Part shown: positions 45,571 through 57,251 of the stretch, one piece after another | Layout of the letters: the number at the start of each line of letters is the position of its first letter | Position numbering within the stretch: position 1 is the first letter of the stretch | DNA from: Gaeumannomyces sp. JS-464 | Lineage: Eukaryota > Ascomycota > Sordariomycetes > Magnaporthales > Magnaporthaceae | Length of the DNA stretch: 64,000 nucleotides | Assembly (NCBI GenBank): GCA_002197995.1 | Contig: NGZR01000002.1 | Location: forward strand, 9,424,001-9,488,000 | Direction of reading: 5' to 3' | The notes under the pieces: generated by a model | Seen by the model: the letters and a program-made list of their open reading frames with translations, nothing else | Database searches by the model: none | Told to the model about the DNA's origin: nothing | Program-made: the position numbers and the translations under genes

Positions 45571-45737
45571 TGGAGGTGCGCGATAACAGGCACTCGAAGT
45601 GATTGGTAATTGTTTTTTAGCTACTTTACTAGATCGCGGGCTAAGGCGCGCGCAAGCCAAAATACCAGGGCTAATGCATAAACCTAAAGCTGTGGGGCAC
45701 CAGTTGCCACCCACGTAACTCCAGGCCACCTTTAACA
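45571..45737 (-). repeat. Copia H 5' LTR
   Basis: 167 bases, same length as 34156-34322, TG...CA. Differences between the two are transitions. Confidence 0.88.
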
Positions 45738-46799
45738 AAATGCCAACGTTTAAAGCTATCGCTATTTAAGTTACCGATTTTTACAATTAGCTTTTATCTT
45801 TTCCATTTACTATAAACCCTTTTTAAATATCTTTTAAAATACTTCGTTTGCTTTAAAAGCATTTACCATATTTAATAACGATGCGAATTTAATTTTTACG
45901 AAGGTTTTGCAAAATGAGCATTAATAGCACGCGTAAATTACGGTTTTCCGGCAAAACGTATAAATGCTTATAATTTAGCATAAGGTTAACCCTAATTTAT
46001 AACTAAATATTAAGCATGTATACGGCGACCCGTTTATTTTCGCGCAATTAAAACAATAGGATAAAAACGCGGTGCTTTAAAAGCTAAAAATACGAAGCTC
46101 GTTTAAAAAATGCTTAATTAAAAAGAAAAGGATAAACGCGTTAAAAAATAGCAAACGGAAGGTAGTAAAGCACGAAATAACCCTAATCCTAACAAACCGG
46201 TGTTCGCTACGGAAACCGAGTTTGCGAAACGCTTTATAAATAAGCAAAAAGCATGGAAAACGTAACAAGTTTACGGTTCCGATAAGTAGCTAATGGCATT
46301 TAACAAATGGGTATCGACTTTGTTAAACGCTTTATACTTATTAAAGCTATGCAATAAGCGAATTTTAAAAAGTGGCATACTTTTTCGAAAAATCGTTAAA
46401 TGTTTGCAGCTAATTTTCGCTTTTAACGCGACCTTTTCGAACGATTAAATAATCGCGCAATACATTAATACCTTTAAAAAAGCTAAAAGCATTACCGACG
46501 TTAACAAATGGTTTAATAAATATCGTTTAGCTTTAAAGCAAGCGCAAATTTACCAAAATCCTTTATATCGTTAATAATAACGGTACTTTTAACTTTTTCG
46601 AAGCGGTTAAACGCTTTTAAACCTTTTAAGCTAAGCGTTAAGCTAAAAATATCGCAATCGGTTTAAGCAGCGTTACATTCGAAATCCTCGTTAATTAATT
46701 CGGCTTTTTTTTAATATAAAAATACGATTAAAAAACCGGGGGCAAAAGGAACCCGGTTTATACCACTTTAAGCGAAAGCGTTACAAGTATTAACGAGCA

Positions 46800-47320
46800 C
46801 CCGGGATAGCGGAACGGGAGCTCGCAGCGCACCGAAAAGCTTTAAAAAGATAAAAAAACGTACAACTGTTTCGTAAACCACAAAAATCACTTTTATAAGC
46901 CCGAAAAGTGCTAAACTTTATAGCACGCCCTAATAGGGTTCGCACCGCGCACTAAGCCTTTTACCGAGCAAAAAATTAAAGCGATTAAAAAAGCGATTAA
47001 AAAGCCTTAATGGAAAAGCTTTAAAAAAACTTTTTTTCGAATTTTTCGATTTGCTAATTCCCTATAGGGAAAGCAGTAGTAAAGCGCGGGAAGCACTTTA
47101 AATTAACCTATGCCGAGCCATATTAACGCGGCTATTTTCGAAAGCATAAGCGCGTTTTCGGTGTACGTAATAATTAGCTTTACGTATAACGTTCATTGGA
47201 ATAGCACTTTTTTTAACAATTGCGGTGCAATGCATTTAGTTAATTCGCTCGATAAGCTAAACCTATGGTTTTTCGTACCGAGCAACGGTTTAAAAACCGT
47301 CGAGTGCGGCACTTAAATTT
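46800..47320 (+). pseudogene. Copia K gag C-terminus and protease
   Basis: A Cys/His cluster at about 46860-46915 (NCFVNHKNHFYKPEKC) resembles the knuckle-like end of fungal Copia gag. APRTKPFTEQKIKAIKKAI follows. Protease: NCGAMHLVNS at about 47218-47250 corresponds to the DSGA-x-H motif, with the catalytic Asp changed to Asn. Confidence 0.72.
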
Positions 47321-47689
47321 TCCCGATTTTAGGCAAAAAATTACGCACTTTTAAAAGGTTTATATATAGCGATAAGGATTTAAAGCTTAGTAACGTCGTT
47401 TTTATTAACCGTTTTTATATTAATATTTTTTTAAAATAAGGCTTTTAACGGTAAAAATATGGTTTTGCGGTTTTAATTATACTTTACGGTCCGGAATATA
47501 TAAAAACAAACCTTATCGCTAAATAATTAAAACGCCGAAGTAATATAGTTTTTTTCGAATATAAGCCTTTTTCCTTTTTTTTTATGCTTTATACGCACTT
47601 AAATAAACTGTTTAAAGCTCGTAATAACCGTTTTTAATAGCTATTTTAGGAAAAAGCGCGATATTCCTAATTAACGCCTTTTAATCGAT

Positions 47690-48900
47690 TATACCAAGCC
47701 GAGGGAAAATAACGCGCATTTTTGGCATTTAAAAAGTGGGCATTTAAAGCAATAAGCATTTAAAGCATTTACTTAAAGCGCGAGGAACGTACGAATTAAA
47801 AGGATACGGCAAATCGAATGCGAAAACTGCGTAATAACCTACGCGAAGGTTATTATTTTTAAACGCAAAATGGATATAGCGCTTAAACCCTTTTAAAAGG
47901 TTTAGCTAAATTTGTTTCATTTCTTATTAAGCGGTAATAATTAAAAGATTTTTTTATTGCTAAAAAACAACTTTAGCGGGAAGTTATAAAAATATACGAT
48001 ATTCGGAAAAAGTGCAAATAAGCTTACGTTTTTGCTAATTAACTAGGAAGCTTAAATAACCCGTTAGTACGGCTTTCGAATGGCCATTTTTAAGCACGAT
48101 AACGAGCTAACCCTAATCGTTAACAAAAGGAAGATTTAGTATTAAAAGTGGTGCGAATTTATAAGTATCGAGCTGGAAAACCCTTCGCCGGATACTTATA
48201 AACCCAATGGTAAAATAAAGCGAGCAAGGCAAAACGTTGTTATACGTTCGATACGTATGCGATAAAAAGCCAATTTTTTAAAAGATTTTTAACCAAAGGC
48301 TATTTACGCGGCTATTTGGCTTAAAAACATAAACTTTTTGTTTTTAAAAGTATACGTTTTTTTAACAAAGTTATGCTCGCTTAATTTAAAAGCTATTTCC
48401 GTTATTATACTTTAAAGCTCGTTAAAAGGCTAAAAGCGGATTTACGCTTTAACTGGGACGGCATTTACGCTTACGGGTGCCAAACATACGTTTTCGACTT
48501 TTAACGAGCGAAAAATAACACGCGCATAAAGTTTAAAGTGTAATTGCGCGGGCACGTCGGATACTTAGTTAGTTACAAAGCTTTTTATATTTATAAAATT
48601 TGGGTACCGAATAAAACACGCATTTTAATTTCCCGCGACGTGCGTTTTAATAAAGGAATTTTTTTTAAAGGATTAGAAAAAAAGGTTCCTATTGCCTTAA
48701 AAGTATACAAAATGCTTTTAATAATAAACGAATAAAATAAACCTTTCCGGTTTCGAAAAAAACTTGCAAATGCATTTAGCCTTTTAAAAACGGAAGCGTT
48801 AAAAGCAACTACCACCGTAACTAAGCATCCGGATTAAAATTCGGGGGTGGAAGTGCTAAAAAAGATCGTCGACGACCAACCTCCCGTAAAAAAGGTTGTA
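47690..48900 (+). pseudogene. Copia K integrase
   Basis: Zinc region WHLKSGHL (about 47722-47745) and CENC (about 47818-47830). The first catalytic Asp in the -LDLF- type motif reads Asn near 47905. The second Asp is intact in KHDNELTL (about 48090-48112). The GYLVSYKAFYIYKIWVPNKT and SRDVRF readings (48555-48650) match the GKx-Y-I-W-P--KI-ISRDV-F linker common to Copia integrase ends. Confidence 0.78.
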
Positions 48901-49699
48901 CGATTAGCCTAAAAAGTTGCGGAAAACGCCGTAAACGTGCGACGTTAAGCCGCGCAAAAAATCCCAACTTTAAATGCTTTACAAGGTAGCTAAGCAAAAA
49001 AGCCGGTGCGCGGTTAAAAGCCGAAAAACGACTTTAATAACGGCCCCGGCGAAATAAAAAGTAGCTTTGCCAATTGGGGGGTAACGAGAATAAAGCGCTA
49101 AAAAAGCGTTAGCGTTCGTTTTTTATAACGCGCTTTTTTTTACAATATTCGAATGCGCGAAAGCATTAACCGAGCATTTCAAAGCTTAACGAAAGCCCGG
49201 AAATTCGAAATACGATAATAATTTAAACCGATTAACCACTACCAATTGTTAAGAAATAATAGCGACTTTTCCCGCCCGCATTATAATAATAAGCGAGTGC
49301 TTTACGAGCACCGGCGCCGGCGCGACCTGCTTTTTAAATGCTAACCGCTTAATAATTCGAAAGGGCTTTTAAAACGGTAAGGAAAAAAAGCTAAAAGAAA
49401 AACAATTTTTAAAAAGAAAGGCTAAATAATAAAAAACCTTATTAATTACGTGTTCGTTACGTTAAACGGTAAAAAGCTTACAAATTAACCTTATAAAAAG
49501 AGAAAGCTTAAATAGCGGTGGAACGACTTTTTTTGCACGTTTTTACTTAATTACCAAAAAGCGGTAGTAAAAAGTTAAAAAGCTACCGCCCTTTTTACGA
49601 AATCGTTACGGCCTTAACTTTTAAAACGGCGAATAAGCTTAAGTACTAAGCAGGTAAAAAAATACATAAAAACGCATTATAAAGCGTTCCAAAGTTTTG

Positions 49700-50830
49700 A
49701 AAAAAGCTTAATAAACACTTGTTGGAACCCCAATTTAAAAAAGCCGTATTAGTAAAAGCAACGGGGTTTATAAAAAAAAGGCATTTGGATTAAATTACCG
49801 CGGTTTAACGCTTTTAGCCGAGCGTTTAATATTAAATGGGTTTTTATTTACAAGTTTAACGAAAACGGATACCTTAATAAGTTTAAAGCAAAAGCAATTG
49901 TTAAAAGTAATTAGTAATTTTTAAACTCCTTAAAAAGCACTTACGCCGCGATATTAATTACGCTAACGTTCCGGATTATAATGGCGATTATAGCCTATTT
50001 TAATTTGGAAATTTTACAAATGGATGTAAATAACGCGTTTTTATACGCAAAGCTCGGTTTAAATTACGACTTAATTTACGTTAAACTTTTACCGGGATTC
50101 GCAAAGCCCGGGTACGTAGCTCGCTTAAAAAAAGCTTTGTATAAAATAAAAAACTTTCCGCTATTTTAATATAAAAAGTTAGCTAAAACCTTATAGGAAT
50201 TCGGCTTAAAAGCGGTTATAAACGAGCTTTGCTTATTTATAAACGAAGTACGTTATATTTTCCTACTTTTTTACTTCGACGATATCGTGCTTTTTTACCG
50301 TAAAAAGCACGCGAATAAAGCACGCCAAATGCTCGAAAAACTTAAAAACAAGTACGAAATGTGAAAAAAACCTTTTAAATGGTTTTTAGGCATTAGGATT
50401 ACGCATAATAAGGAAAAACGTATAGTTACCTTATTACACGACTTTTATATTAGTAAAATTGCCCGCCGCTTTAACTTTAACAATAGGTTTACCTTTTTAA
50501 ATACGCTAATGCTAATCGGGGAGTTTTCGAAGCATTTGGGCACGGTTACCGCGCAAAAAGTTTTAAGCTTTTAGGAAAAAGTAGGATTAATATTTTATAC
50601 CGCTATTATAATACAACCGGACGTAACGCAGCTTATTTCGGCGCTTTTTAAACACTTAATTAACCTTTCGCTTACGCATTACGATACCGCGGATTAAGCT
50701 ATTAAATATTTGGATAAAACGAGGTTTTTAGCTATTAAGTACGAATACGGTTAGGAAATTAAACATTTAAACATCGCGGGAAATTCTTTTTACGTAAACG
50801 ATTTAAAAACGAAGCACTTTTTAAAAATGT
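49700..50830 (+). pseudogene. Copia K reverse transcriptase and RNase H start
   Basis: Readable blocks: IKWVFIYKFNENGYLNKFKA (about 49828-49890), the first catalytic Asp in LQMDVNNAFLYAKL (50014-50055), IYVKLLPGF, then LLFYFDDIVLFY at about 50260-50300, where both Asp of the YVDD box are present. FLGIRITHN and SKIARRF follow. RNase H starts at about 50770 with GNSF-V-DLKT, the Asp of the usual GD motif changed to Asn. Stops occur throughout. Confidence 0.85.
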
Positions 50831-50879
50831 TAAATGGGCAGCTAAAAGTCGCACGAGGCTATTTACGAAAAGCGGAAAA

Positions 50880-51055
50880 TTTACGGCCCAAAGCTCCGTA
50901 GCAAAAAACAACGTTTCCCCGGCACGGAAGCTCCGGCACGGAAATTACCGGCCAGGCCGTTATGCACGAAAGCTGTGCAAGTTTTAAGTTAAGTCCCGAC
51001 TTCGGGATTTGCTTTATACAATCGCACCCCGCGGTTTCCGGCATGGCATATATAT
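50880..51055. other. Short GC-rich unmutated island
   Basis: About 175 bases with clearly higher GC than both sides. It contains short inverted motifs (CCCGACTTCGGGA and CCGGCACGG repeated). It sits exactly between Copia K and Copia L. It could be an LTR fragment or a late insertion. No coding motif. Confidence 0.5.
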
Positions 51056-53769
51056 ATTAAGCAAAGCTCGTATAATAAGCCCTTTTTTGTATTTAAAAAA
51101 TAAACATCTTTTGGATATATATAAATTTAAAAGCTTTTTTACCTTAAAAACCGGTACTAGTACAGTTGCTACGAATACTAATTAATAGGCAAGCTTAACT
51201 TATTAGGTAGCTTAACTTATAAATTGGCAACGTAAAAAGGCGATTTGCACTAATCGAACGCGAGGCTGCCATAGCGTACGACGTTTTTTTAACGATCCAA
51301 TCGTAGCCCCGTTCGATAAGTAATCGCGCTTAATTTTAAACGACTTTTTTTTACTAAAAAAAGAAACATTTAAACGGATTTCCAAGCTATAAATGCGATT
51401 TGCTAGAACCACCGGGTTTAACTCGGCCAGCCGATAAGTATCGCACGAATAAAAAGGAAATCGCGCGTTATTACGCATTCGTTATTAATATTTCCTTTTT
51501 CCTTTTTCTTTTTTTAATTAAATAATCCCGGCTTTCGACTTTGCACGATTATTATATTCGACGAGGCCGAAATACCAAAAGCGGGCTTTACCGCCGGAAC
51601 GGCGGAACTATAAAAATAACACCTTTTTTAAAACAAAAATAACCTAGTTTTATTTACGTACGACGAAATGGCAAAAAGCAGCGGTATTTTAACCTTATTA
51701 TGAAAAAAAAGCATAAATCCCAAATATTAAAACGAGCCGTGCAACGTTCGCTAAATTACAAGCAAACGATACTTTATTATATACTTCGCACGATATATGG
51801 TAAAAGCTATTTGGCTATCCCTTCGAAGAAAACGATTACGCAGCATATTCCGCTAAAAATTCGCAAAATGAAAAGCATTTTAATTCGAATTTATCAATCG
51901 TACGTTTTAAAAAAAAATGCTCGAATTATTGCATAACGACGGAATTAATATCCCAAAAAATATGGTTACGAAATAGCTCGTACGAGTTTTAAACTTTACT
52001 TTCCCGGATACGCTATTTTAAATACCATAGCTTTAATTTGCACGACCGTTATAAACAGCGGAATAACTTTTAACTTTAGCAAAACCCTAAATTGCGAAAA
52101 AAAGGACTGTTCGCACGATCCTCCCAACGGTCGAAATGGACCACTTAAAAGCCGAAACGGAATTCGTACGAAAAGCAACTTACATATTTAAAATCGTTCC
52201 CCCGGGAGCTCGTACGATACAAAAGATTTGGATATTCCCACGCTTTTAAAAGGAAGTAAAAGCACGCTTAAGCTAACTTTTAACGGAGTACGATTTGCTA
52301 CTAACTCGATAAATGTACAGTTATTTATTGGAATTAGCTAAAATTTTAGCTTTTTAAAAAAGATGGAAATTTGCACGAAATTATACCGGCAAGCCGTACG
52401 ATATCCTTTTCGATAAAGCAAAAGTTTTTATTAGCATTTGCCAAAAATTTTAAATTAAAAAAAACTAATACCACGTTATTTTCCCCGATATTTTGTTAAA
52501 TCGTATAAAAAACTTTTATATTAACCATATCGGATTAAACAAACGATAAAACGAAATGTACAACTTTTTAAATACGCATTTTAATTTTAAGCTAAACTAT
52601 ACGCAATATTAAATAAATTAAATAACGATTACCTTCGTACGGATAAAATAAACGTATTTAAAAAAACATTGCCCGAAATGTTAAAAATTATGCTTAATAA
52701 ATTCCAACTCGTATAAAAAGCATTAAGCGAAAGCTTTTAAAGCGAAATTGTTTTGCACATAACGGTTGTATAAGCTTACCGTAGCGTTTTAAAATTGGAA
52801 AACGCTTTTTTTATTTAAAAAAAAAACGTGCGAAGCTTTGTTCGCTAATTTGCGAGCATTTTCCCAAATGGCTATAAATCGTACGGGTATAAACTAATAC
52901 TTGTTAAAAAACGTTCCGCACGACGCTAATTACACGGACAAACGCTATTATAATAACCAAAAGCCTTATATAAACAATCCCCCGTTTTAAAGTACGGGTT
53001 AAAGCGGTTTTAAACTTAAAGCTAACTTTTAACTTTGCATAACCAGCTTTTAGCTTTGCACGATTAAACGATGCTACGTATGTAAAAAAAAAAAGGCTGC
53101 TAATTAACTAACTACCCGTAAAAAAAACGAAATAATACGAAGCAAAATTCCTTTAAACGTGCGAAAACCTAAGCACGGAAAGCATAAATTTCGACACATT
53201 TTTTTAAAACTACGAATTTTAACCAGCGTATAACGAAAACGATCCAAAAAAAACGACGTTATTATTAAAGGTTTTTTAATGCAATATTTACAAAATTATA
53301 CGTACTTTTATCGCACAATTAGCGAAAATATTTATTAAGCTAACACGCGCGAACCATTCGACTAGTTCGTATTATATAACTAATGTAATATAACGTATTA
53401 AAAAAACTTTGGAATATTAGCGCCGCACGTGTTTTTATAATTGGAAAGTGCTAAATAAAAGCATATTTAAAAAAAAACCCTTATGCGAAAATCGATTAAA
53501 CATTAAGTTTAACCGAAGTTCGTTTCGAAAGCAACCAAATTGAAATGTCGATTAGTACAATGCGGATAAAAAACCAGTTAAAAATAATTACGTACCATAT
53601 TTTAAACTTTTAAACACCGTTTTTTTTACTTATATAATACCGATAAGTTAAAATGTTATTTTAATAACGTGGAAATATTATTATACGATTAAATGGAACA
53701 ATTATTTTAGTTATACGAAAATAAGGATATTTATTTTTCAATATTAATCGTACGAAATTAGCCGCGTTT

Positions 53770-54740
53770 TTTATAAAACCAAAATTAAAAAAACTACATC
53801 GGAAATTTAAATACCTTTATACGAAACGCTTTTATCGCTTGCTAAAAAAAGCCGGCTACGAAAACGTACAAAAAGAAATTTTGGAAAAAATTAGCAAAAT
53901 GTATTATTATTGTTAAACGTACGATTTTGCCTTTTAACGATTTAAATTTAGCATTAAGGATAATTGCGAGTTTAATTACGAAATAATAGTAAATATTATA
54001 CATTTAAAAGGAAAAAACGCATTACACGTTATCGATATAGCAATTTCCTTTTAAATTGCCATTTTCGTACAATATATATCAGTTAAAAAAGCATAAAACG
54101 CATTTTGTTAATGCTAAATACATGTGTATTAAAAACCATTGGATTACATTTCGCATAACCCCGGTATTAACTTTTTTTCCGAAAAATTCCGCAATTAAAT
54201 TAAAATTGTAAAAGTATTATATAAAAAAATACCAGTAAAAGCACATTAACTATTAAGCAAAATCGAACGAGCTTACGTATTATTTAAACGAGCGTACGAC
54301 ATTTTTAAAAACGAATTTAAGCATTATACAAATAATTAAACACTGTTTTAAATGGCAATTAAAGCATTAAACGATATACCCGATGGACTTATTTTAACCT
54401 TTTTCGTTTTTGGTGCATATTTACGCATTAATTAAAACTTTCCCTTTTTTTTGGATATCGCATAACGAGCAAAAGCAATTCGAAAAGCGATAAAAATGCT
54501 TCGAAGGATTCGTACAAAGGTTAACGTAAACAAAGCATTTAACATACGCAATGGGCTTCGCACGGGAAAATTGTTAAAATTGCCGCTCGAAAGTAAAGTT
54601 TTAATTTAAAAGGAAAAAAAGGGGTGGATAGGACCGTACGCACTTTAAGCAACGGATTACGCTAATATTACCGTCGTAACGAAAAGCGAACCTAAAACCT
54701 TCCGGCTAATTTAAACCAAACCGTACAATTACGACTTAGC
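53770..54740 (+). pseudogene. Copia L integrase
   Basis: With stops ignored, the HHCC region ends in KAGYENVQKEILEKI...YYC (about 53848-53915). NALHVIDIA (54018-54045) holds a core Asp, and the earlier core Asp in the VDI-type motif reads Asn. YISHNPGINF (about 54145-54175) is the -HDPG-NF motif with D-to-N. The Glu motif reads KIERAYVLFKRAYDIF (54262-54305). The end, LTFFVFGAYLRIN...RKAIKMLRRIR, and the KGWIGPYAL linker (54615-54645) match the long C-terminal extension of this lineage. Confidence 0.75.
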
Positions 54741-54929
54741 GGAAAAAAAGCAAAAAAACTAGCAACTTTTATCGCACAAACTTGGAAAATAATAAAACGC
54801 TACGCAAACTTTAAACCTAGTTGCACCGTTAAAAAAAAAGGCAAAAAACGCCCACGTAAAAACGCCCAATTAAAAACATTTTTTATAGCCAAAAAGGAAA
54901 AAAATTAAAAGTTAGCATTATTATTTCGT

Positions 54930-55391
54930 GCGGATAGCAAAATTACCGCTTTAAAAAAACCATTTAAAGAATTTAACGTAATGAAAATCGATAGTTTAAT
55001 CGCACGCGGTATTATACGTATTATTTTATACGACTTAGCTTTATACTAACATTTCCGTATATAAAACATAAGGTTTATGCGAAAAGTAAAAGGTAAAATA
55101 ATAAGCCACTTATACGAAAAATTAAAGCTAGTCGTACAAAGCTATAATAACTGAAAAAAGGAAAAACTGTTTACTTAAATACCGATAATTTAAAAAATAA
55201 GCTAACATTTTATTTTCGTATTAAAGTTAACTTTAATTATAATATACGGAATATCGTGCGAAATTAAAAACATTATTTAAATTTAGGTTTAATTTAAAAA
55301 TAAATTGGCTAAAACGATTATCGCACGATTACCTAAAAAAATCGGAGCGAAATACTTAGCAAACTCGGTTTTTTAAATTTAAAAACTATTA
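54930..55391 (+). pseudogene. Copia L reverse transcriptase, first part
   Basis: Start of RT: PFKEFNVMKIDSLIARGI (about 54960-55015), then YEKLKLVVQSYNN (55115-55155) corresponding to the YEKSRLV-QAYND motif, and RLPKKIGAKYLANSVF (about 55328-55375). The reading ends at KLL just where the pogo element enters. Confidence 0.72.
55390..55391 (+). repeat. TA target duplication of pogo element (left)
   Basis: TA before the left inverted repeat; its partner is at 57250-57251. Joining the flanks with a single TA restores the Copia frame KLLYEIAE, corresponding to the conserved PLYGIPEA motif. Confidence 0.8.
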
Positions 55392-57249
55392 ATATGGTTT
55401 ATTAATATGTGCCACACATTAATATGTGCCACAATTAACGCGTTTACGCGTTAATCCAATTTTATCCACGAATAGCTTTATAATAAACAATGGCAAACCA
55501 AAACGACGAACGCAAAATTGTTTTAGCTTTTCGGGCGATCGCATTAAATCCACAGTTAAATATTTAAAACGCCGCTAAAATTTACAAAATCGACTTTTCC
55601 ACCTTCGCTTAGCGAAAGCGCGGCTAACCTGCTCGATGCGATTACATGCTTAAAATACGGAAATTTACAAAATCCGAAAAAAAAGCGCTTATTAAATACA
55701 TACTCGAGCTAAATTCCCGCGCATTTCCTCCCCGGCTTTTTAGTGTTAAAAATATAGCTAACCGATTGCTCGCCGAACGCGACGCGAGCGTCGTCGGCAA
55801 ATGCTAAGTTAAAAAATTCGTTAAACGCCGCGCAAAGCTCGGCACGCGTTAAATTCGAAAGTACAACTACCAAAAGGCTAAATGCGAAAATCCCAAGCTC
55901 GTTTTTACGTGGTTCGACTTTATGCGGAATATTATAGCTAAATATGGCATTTTAAATAACGATATTTACAATTTCGACGAAACCGGTTTTTTTATAAGCA
56001 TAATCGCCGCCGTTATAATTATTATAAGGTTAAAAAGTCGTAATAAAGCAAAGTTAATCCAGTTTGGCAATCGAAAATAAGTTATAGTTATTTAAAAAGT
56101 TAATTATTACGGTTAAGCGGTTCCCTTTTTTATTATCGTTAAAAGGCAGTATTATTTAGCTAATTGGTATTTAAAAACCGACTTTTTACGCGATTAGATT
56201 GTTATCGCAACGAGTTTTAACGGGTGAATTACGAACGAGCTCGGTTTAAAATAAATTCGGCATTTCGATAAACACATTGCATCGCGCGCAAAAGGCTTTT
56301 ATCGTTTGTTAATGCTAAACGGTTATAAAGCTACTATTTAACGAATTTCGAGCTTTATTACTAAAAATATAATATCGTTACGCTTTGCATACCTTTGCAT
56401 TCGTTTTACTTTTTTAACTATTTAACGTTAAATGTTTCGGCCTAATAAAACGGGCGTACAGTTAATAAATCGAAAACTTAATAAGGTTATACGTTAATTA
56501 CGTAATTAAAGTCGAGTTTTTTTCAGCGTTTAAAGCGGCATTTTTTAACTTTATAATTAAAAAAAACATTTAAAAAGGCTTTCGAAAAGCTAGCTTTGCT
56601 TTTTTTAATCCGGATTTAGTTTTGGAAAAGCTGGATGTAAAGCTACGAACTTCGACGCTTTTAAAAAAGCTTTTAAACAACGCTAAACTTTGAACTTTTA
56701 AAACGCCGCGAATAGTTAAAAAAGCAATTTCGCAGTTCGAACATATTAAAACTCGAATTTTTAATTACTAAAGCAGCTTTTCGACATTTATGCTAGCGGT
56801 TGTAAATTAAATCGCAAAAAAAACGAAAGCGATAATGCATAAAGTAGCCCTTTTCCGAGCCGAAGTGTTTACGTTTAAAAAGGCGAACGAAGCATTAAGC
56901 AAACGCCGGAAGGCTAAAAAAACACGTGTTCGATTAAAAAGGTTATTTATTATAAACGAAGTACGAAATGTTTTAAACCAAAAGGAGCTAAATGGATAAT
57001 TATAACAAGAAATGCGCGATTAAAAAGGTCCGGAAAAAGGGCGACGGCGATTCGTTAACGATGTGGCACTTGCGGCAAAACGGATACAATACGCGCATTT
57101 ATTAAAAGGAAGTAAAAATGTCCGATGTATATAATTCCAAGTAGTTTAAATGGATTTTTAACGTTGTTAAATTGGCATGCGCGTTAATTATTAAAAGTCG
57201 GGTATGCGTGTAGCACAATTAATATGTGGCACACATTAATAAACCACGT
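55392..57249 (+). mobile_element. pogo/Fot1-type DNA transposon, RIP-degraded (1.86 kb)
   Basis: Terminal inverted repeats start ATATGGTTTATTAATATGTG on the left and ACGTGGTTTATTAATGTGTG on the right (57249 inward). They differ by C/T and G/A changes. The TGTGCCACA-type motif is repeated inside each end, as expected for transposase-binding sites. TA duplications flank the element. It encodes one transposase. It is inserted in Copia L. Confidence 0.88.
55490..57010 (+). pseudogene. pogo/Fot1 transposase (DDE), degraded
   Basis: Starts at ATG 55490 (MANQNDERKI). An HTH/CENP-B-like DNA-binding part includes FTKSEKKALIKYILEL, PPRLFSVKNIANRLLAERDA and VKKFVKRRAKL. The DDE core: YNFDETGF at about 55965-55990 with its Asp intact. 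The second motif, LMLNGYKAT (about 56308-56335), has Asn in place of the Asp of LDG. The third, LNVS near 56430, also seems to have Asn in place of Asp. The C-terminal FRKAGL-PFNP-LVLEKLDV block is traceable at about 56575-56645. At least fifteen in-frame stops make it inactive. Confidence 0.85.
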
Positions 57250-57251
57250 TA
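57250..57251 (+). repeat. TA target duplication of pogo element (right)
   Basis: Partner of 55390-55391. Confidence 0.8.

Larger units (their letters stand above)
34156..45737 (-). mobile_element. Ty1/Copia retrotransposon H, split by LINE G
   Basis: Two 167-base LTRs (34156-34322 and 45571-45737) bound a minus-strand polyprotein in Copia order: gag, protease, integrase, reverse transcriptase, then RNase H. LINE G (34863-41045) sits between the RT and RNase H parts. Without G the element is about 5.4 kb. Flanking 5-mers are TGTGA (left) and AAATG (right), so no target duplication is visible. All domains contain stops. It is RIP-mutated, but less so than the neighbour K. Confidence 0.9.
45738..50880 (+). 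mobile_element. Ty1/Copia retrotransposon K, RIP-degraded, 3'-truncated
   Basis: Plus-strand Copia remnant in very AT-rich DNA. The order gag, protease, integrase, RT and start of RNase H is readable with stops ignored. The RNase H reading (GNSFYVNDLKTKHF near 50780-50820) stops before the usual GGP-W-KKQ motif, and a GC-rich island follows. No LTR pair found. The 5' limit is the Copia H LTR. Confidence 0.8.

Noticed and set aside
46077..46268. Short minus-strand frames in Copia K and L (for example 46077-46268, 57510-57779, 57955-58158)
   Set aside because: The plus strand reads conserved Copia motifs through the later ones; these frames are chance openings in AT-rich DNA.
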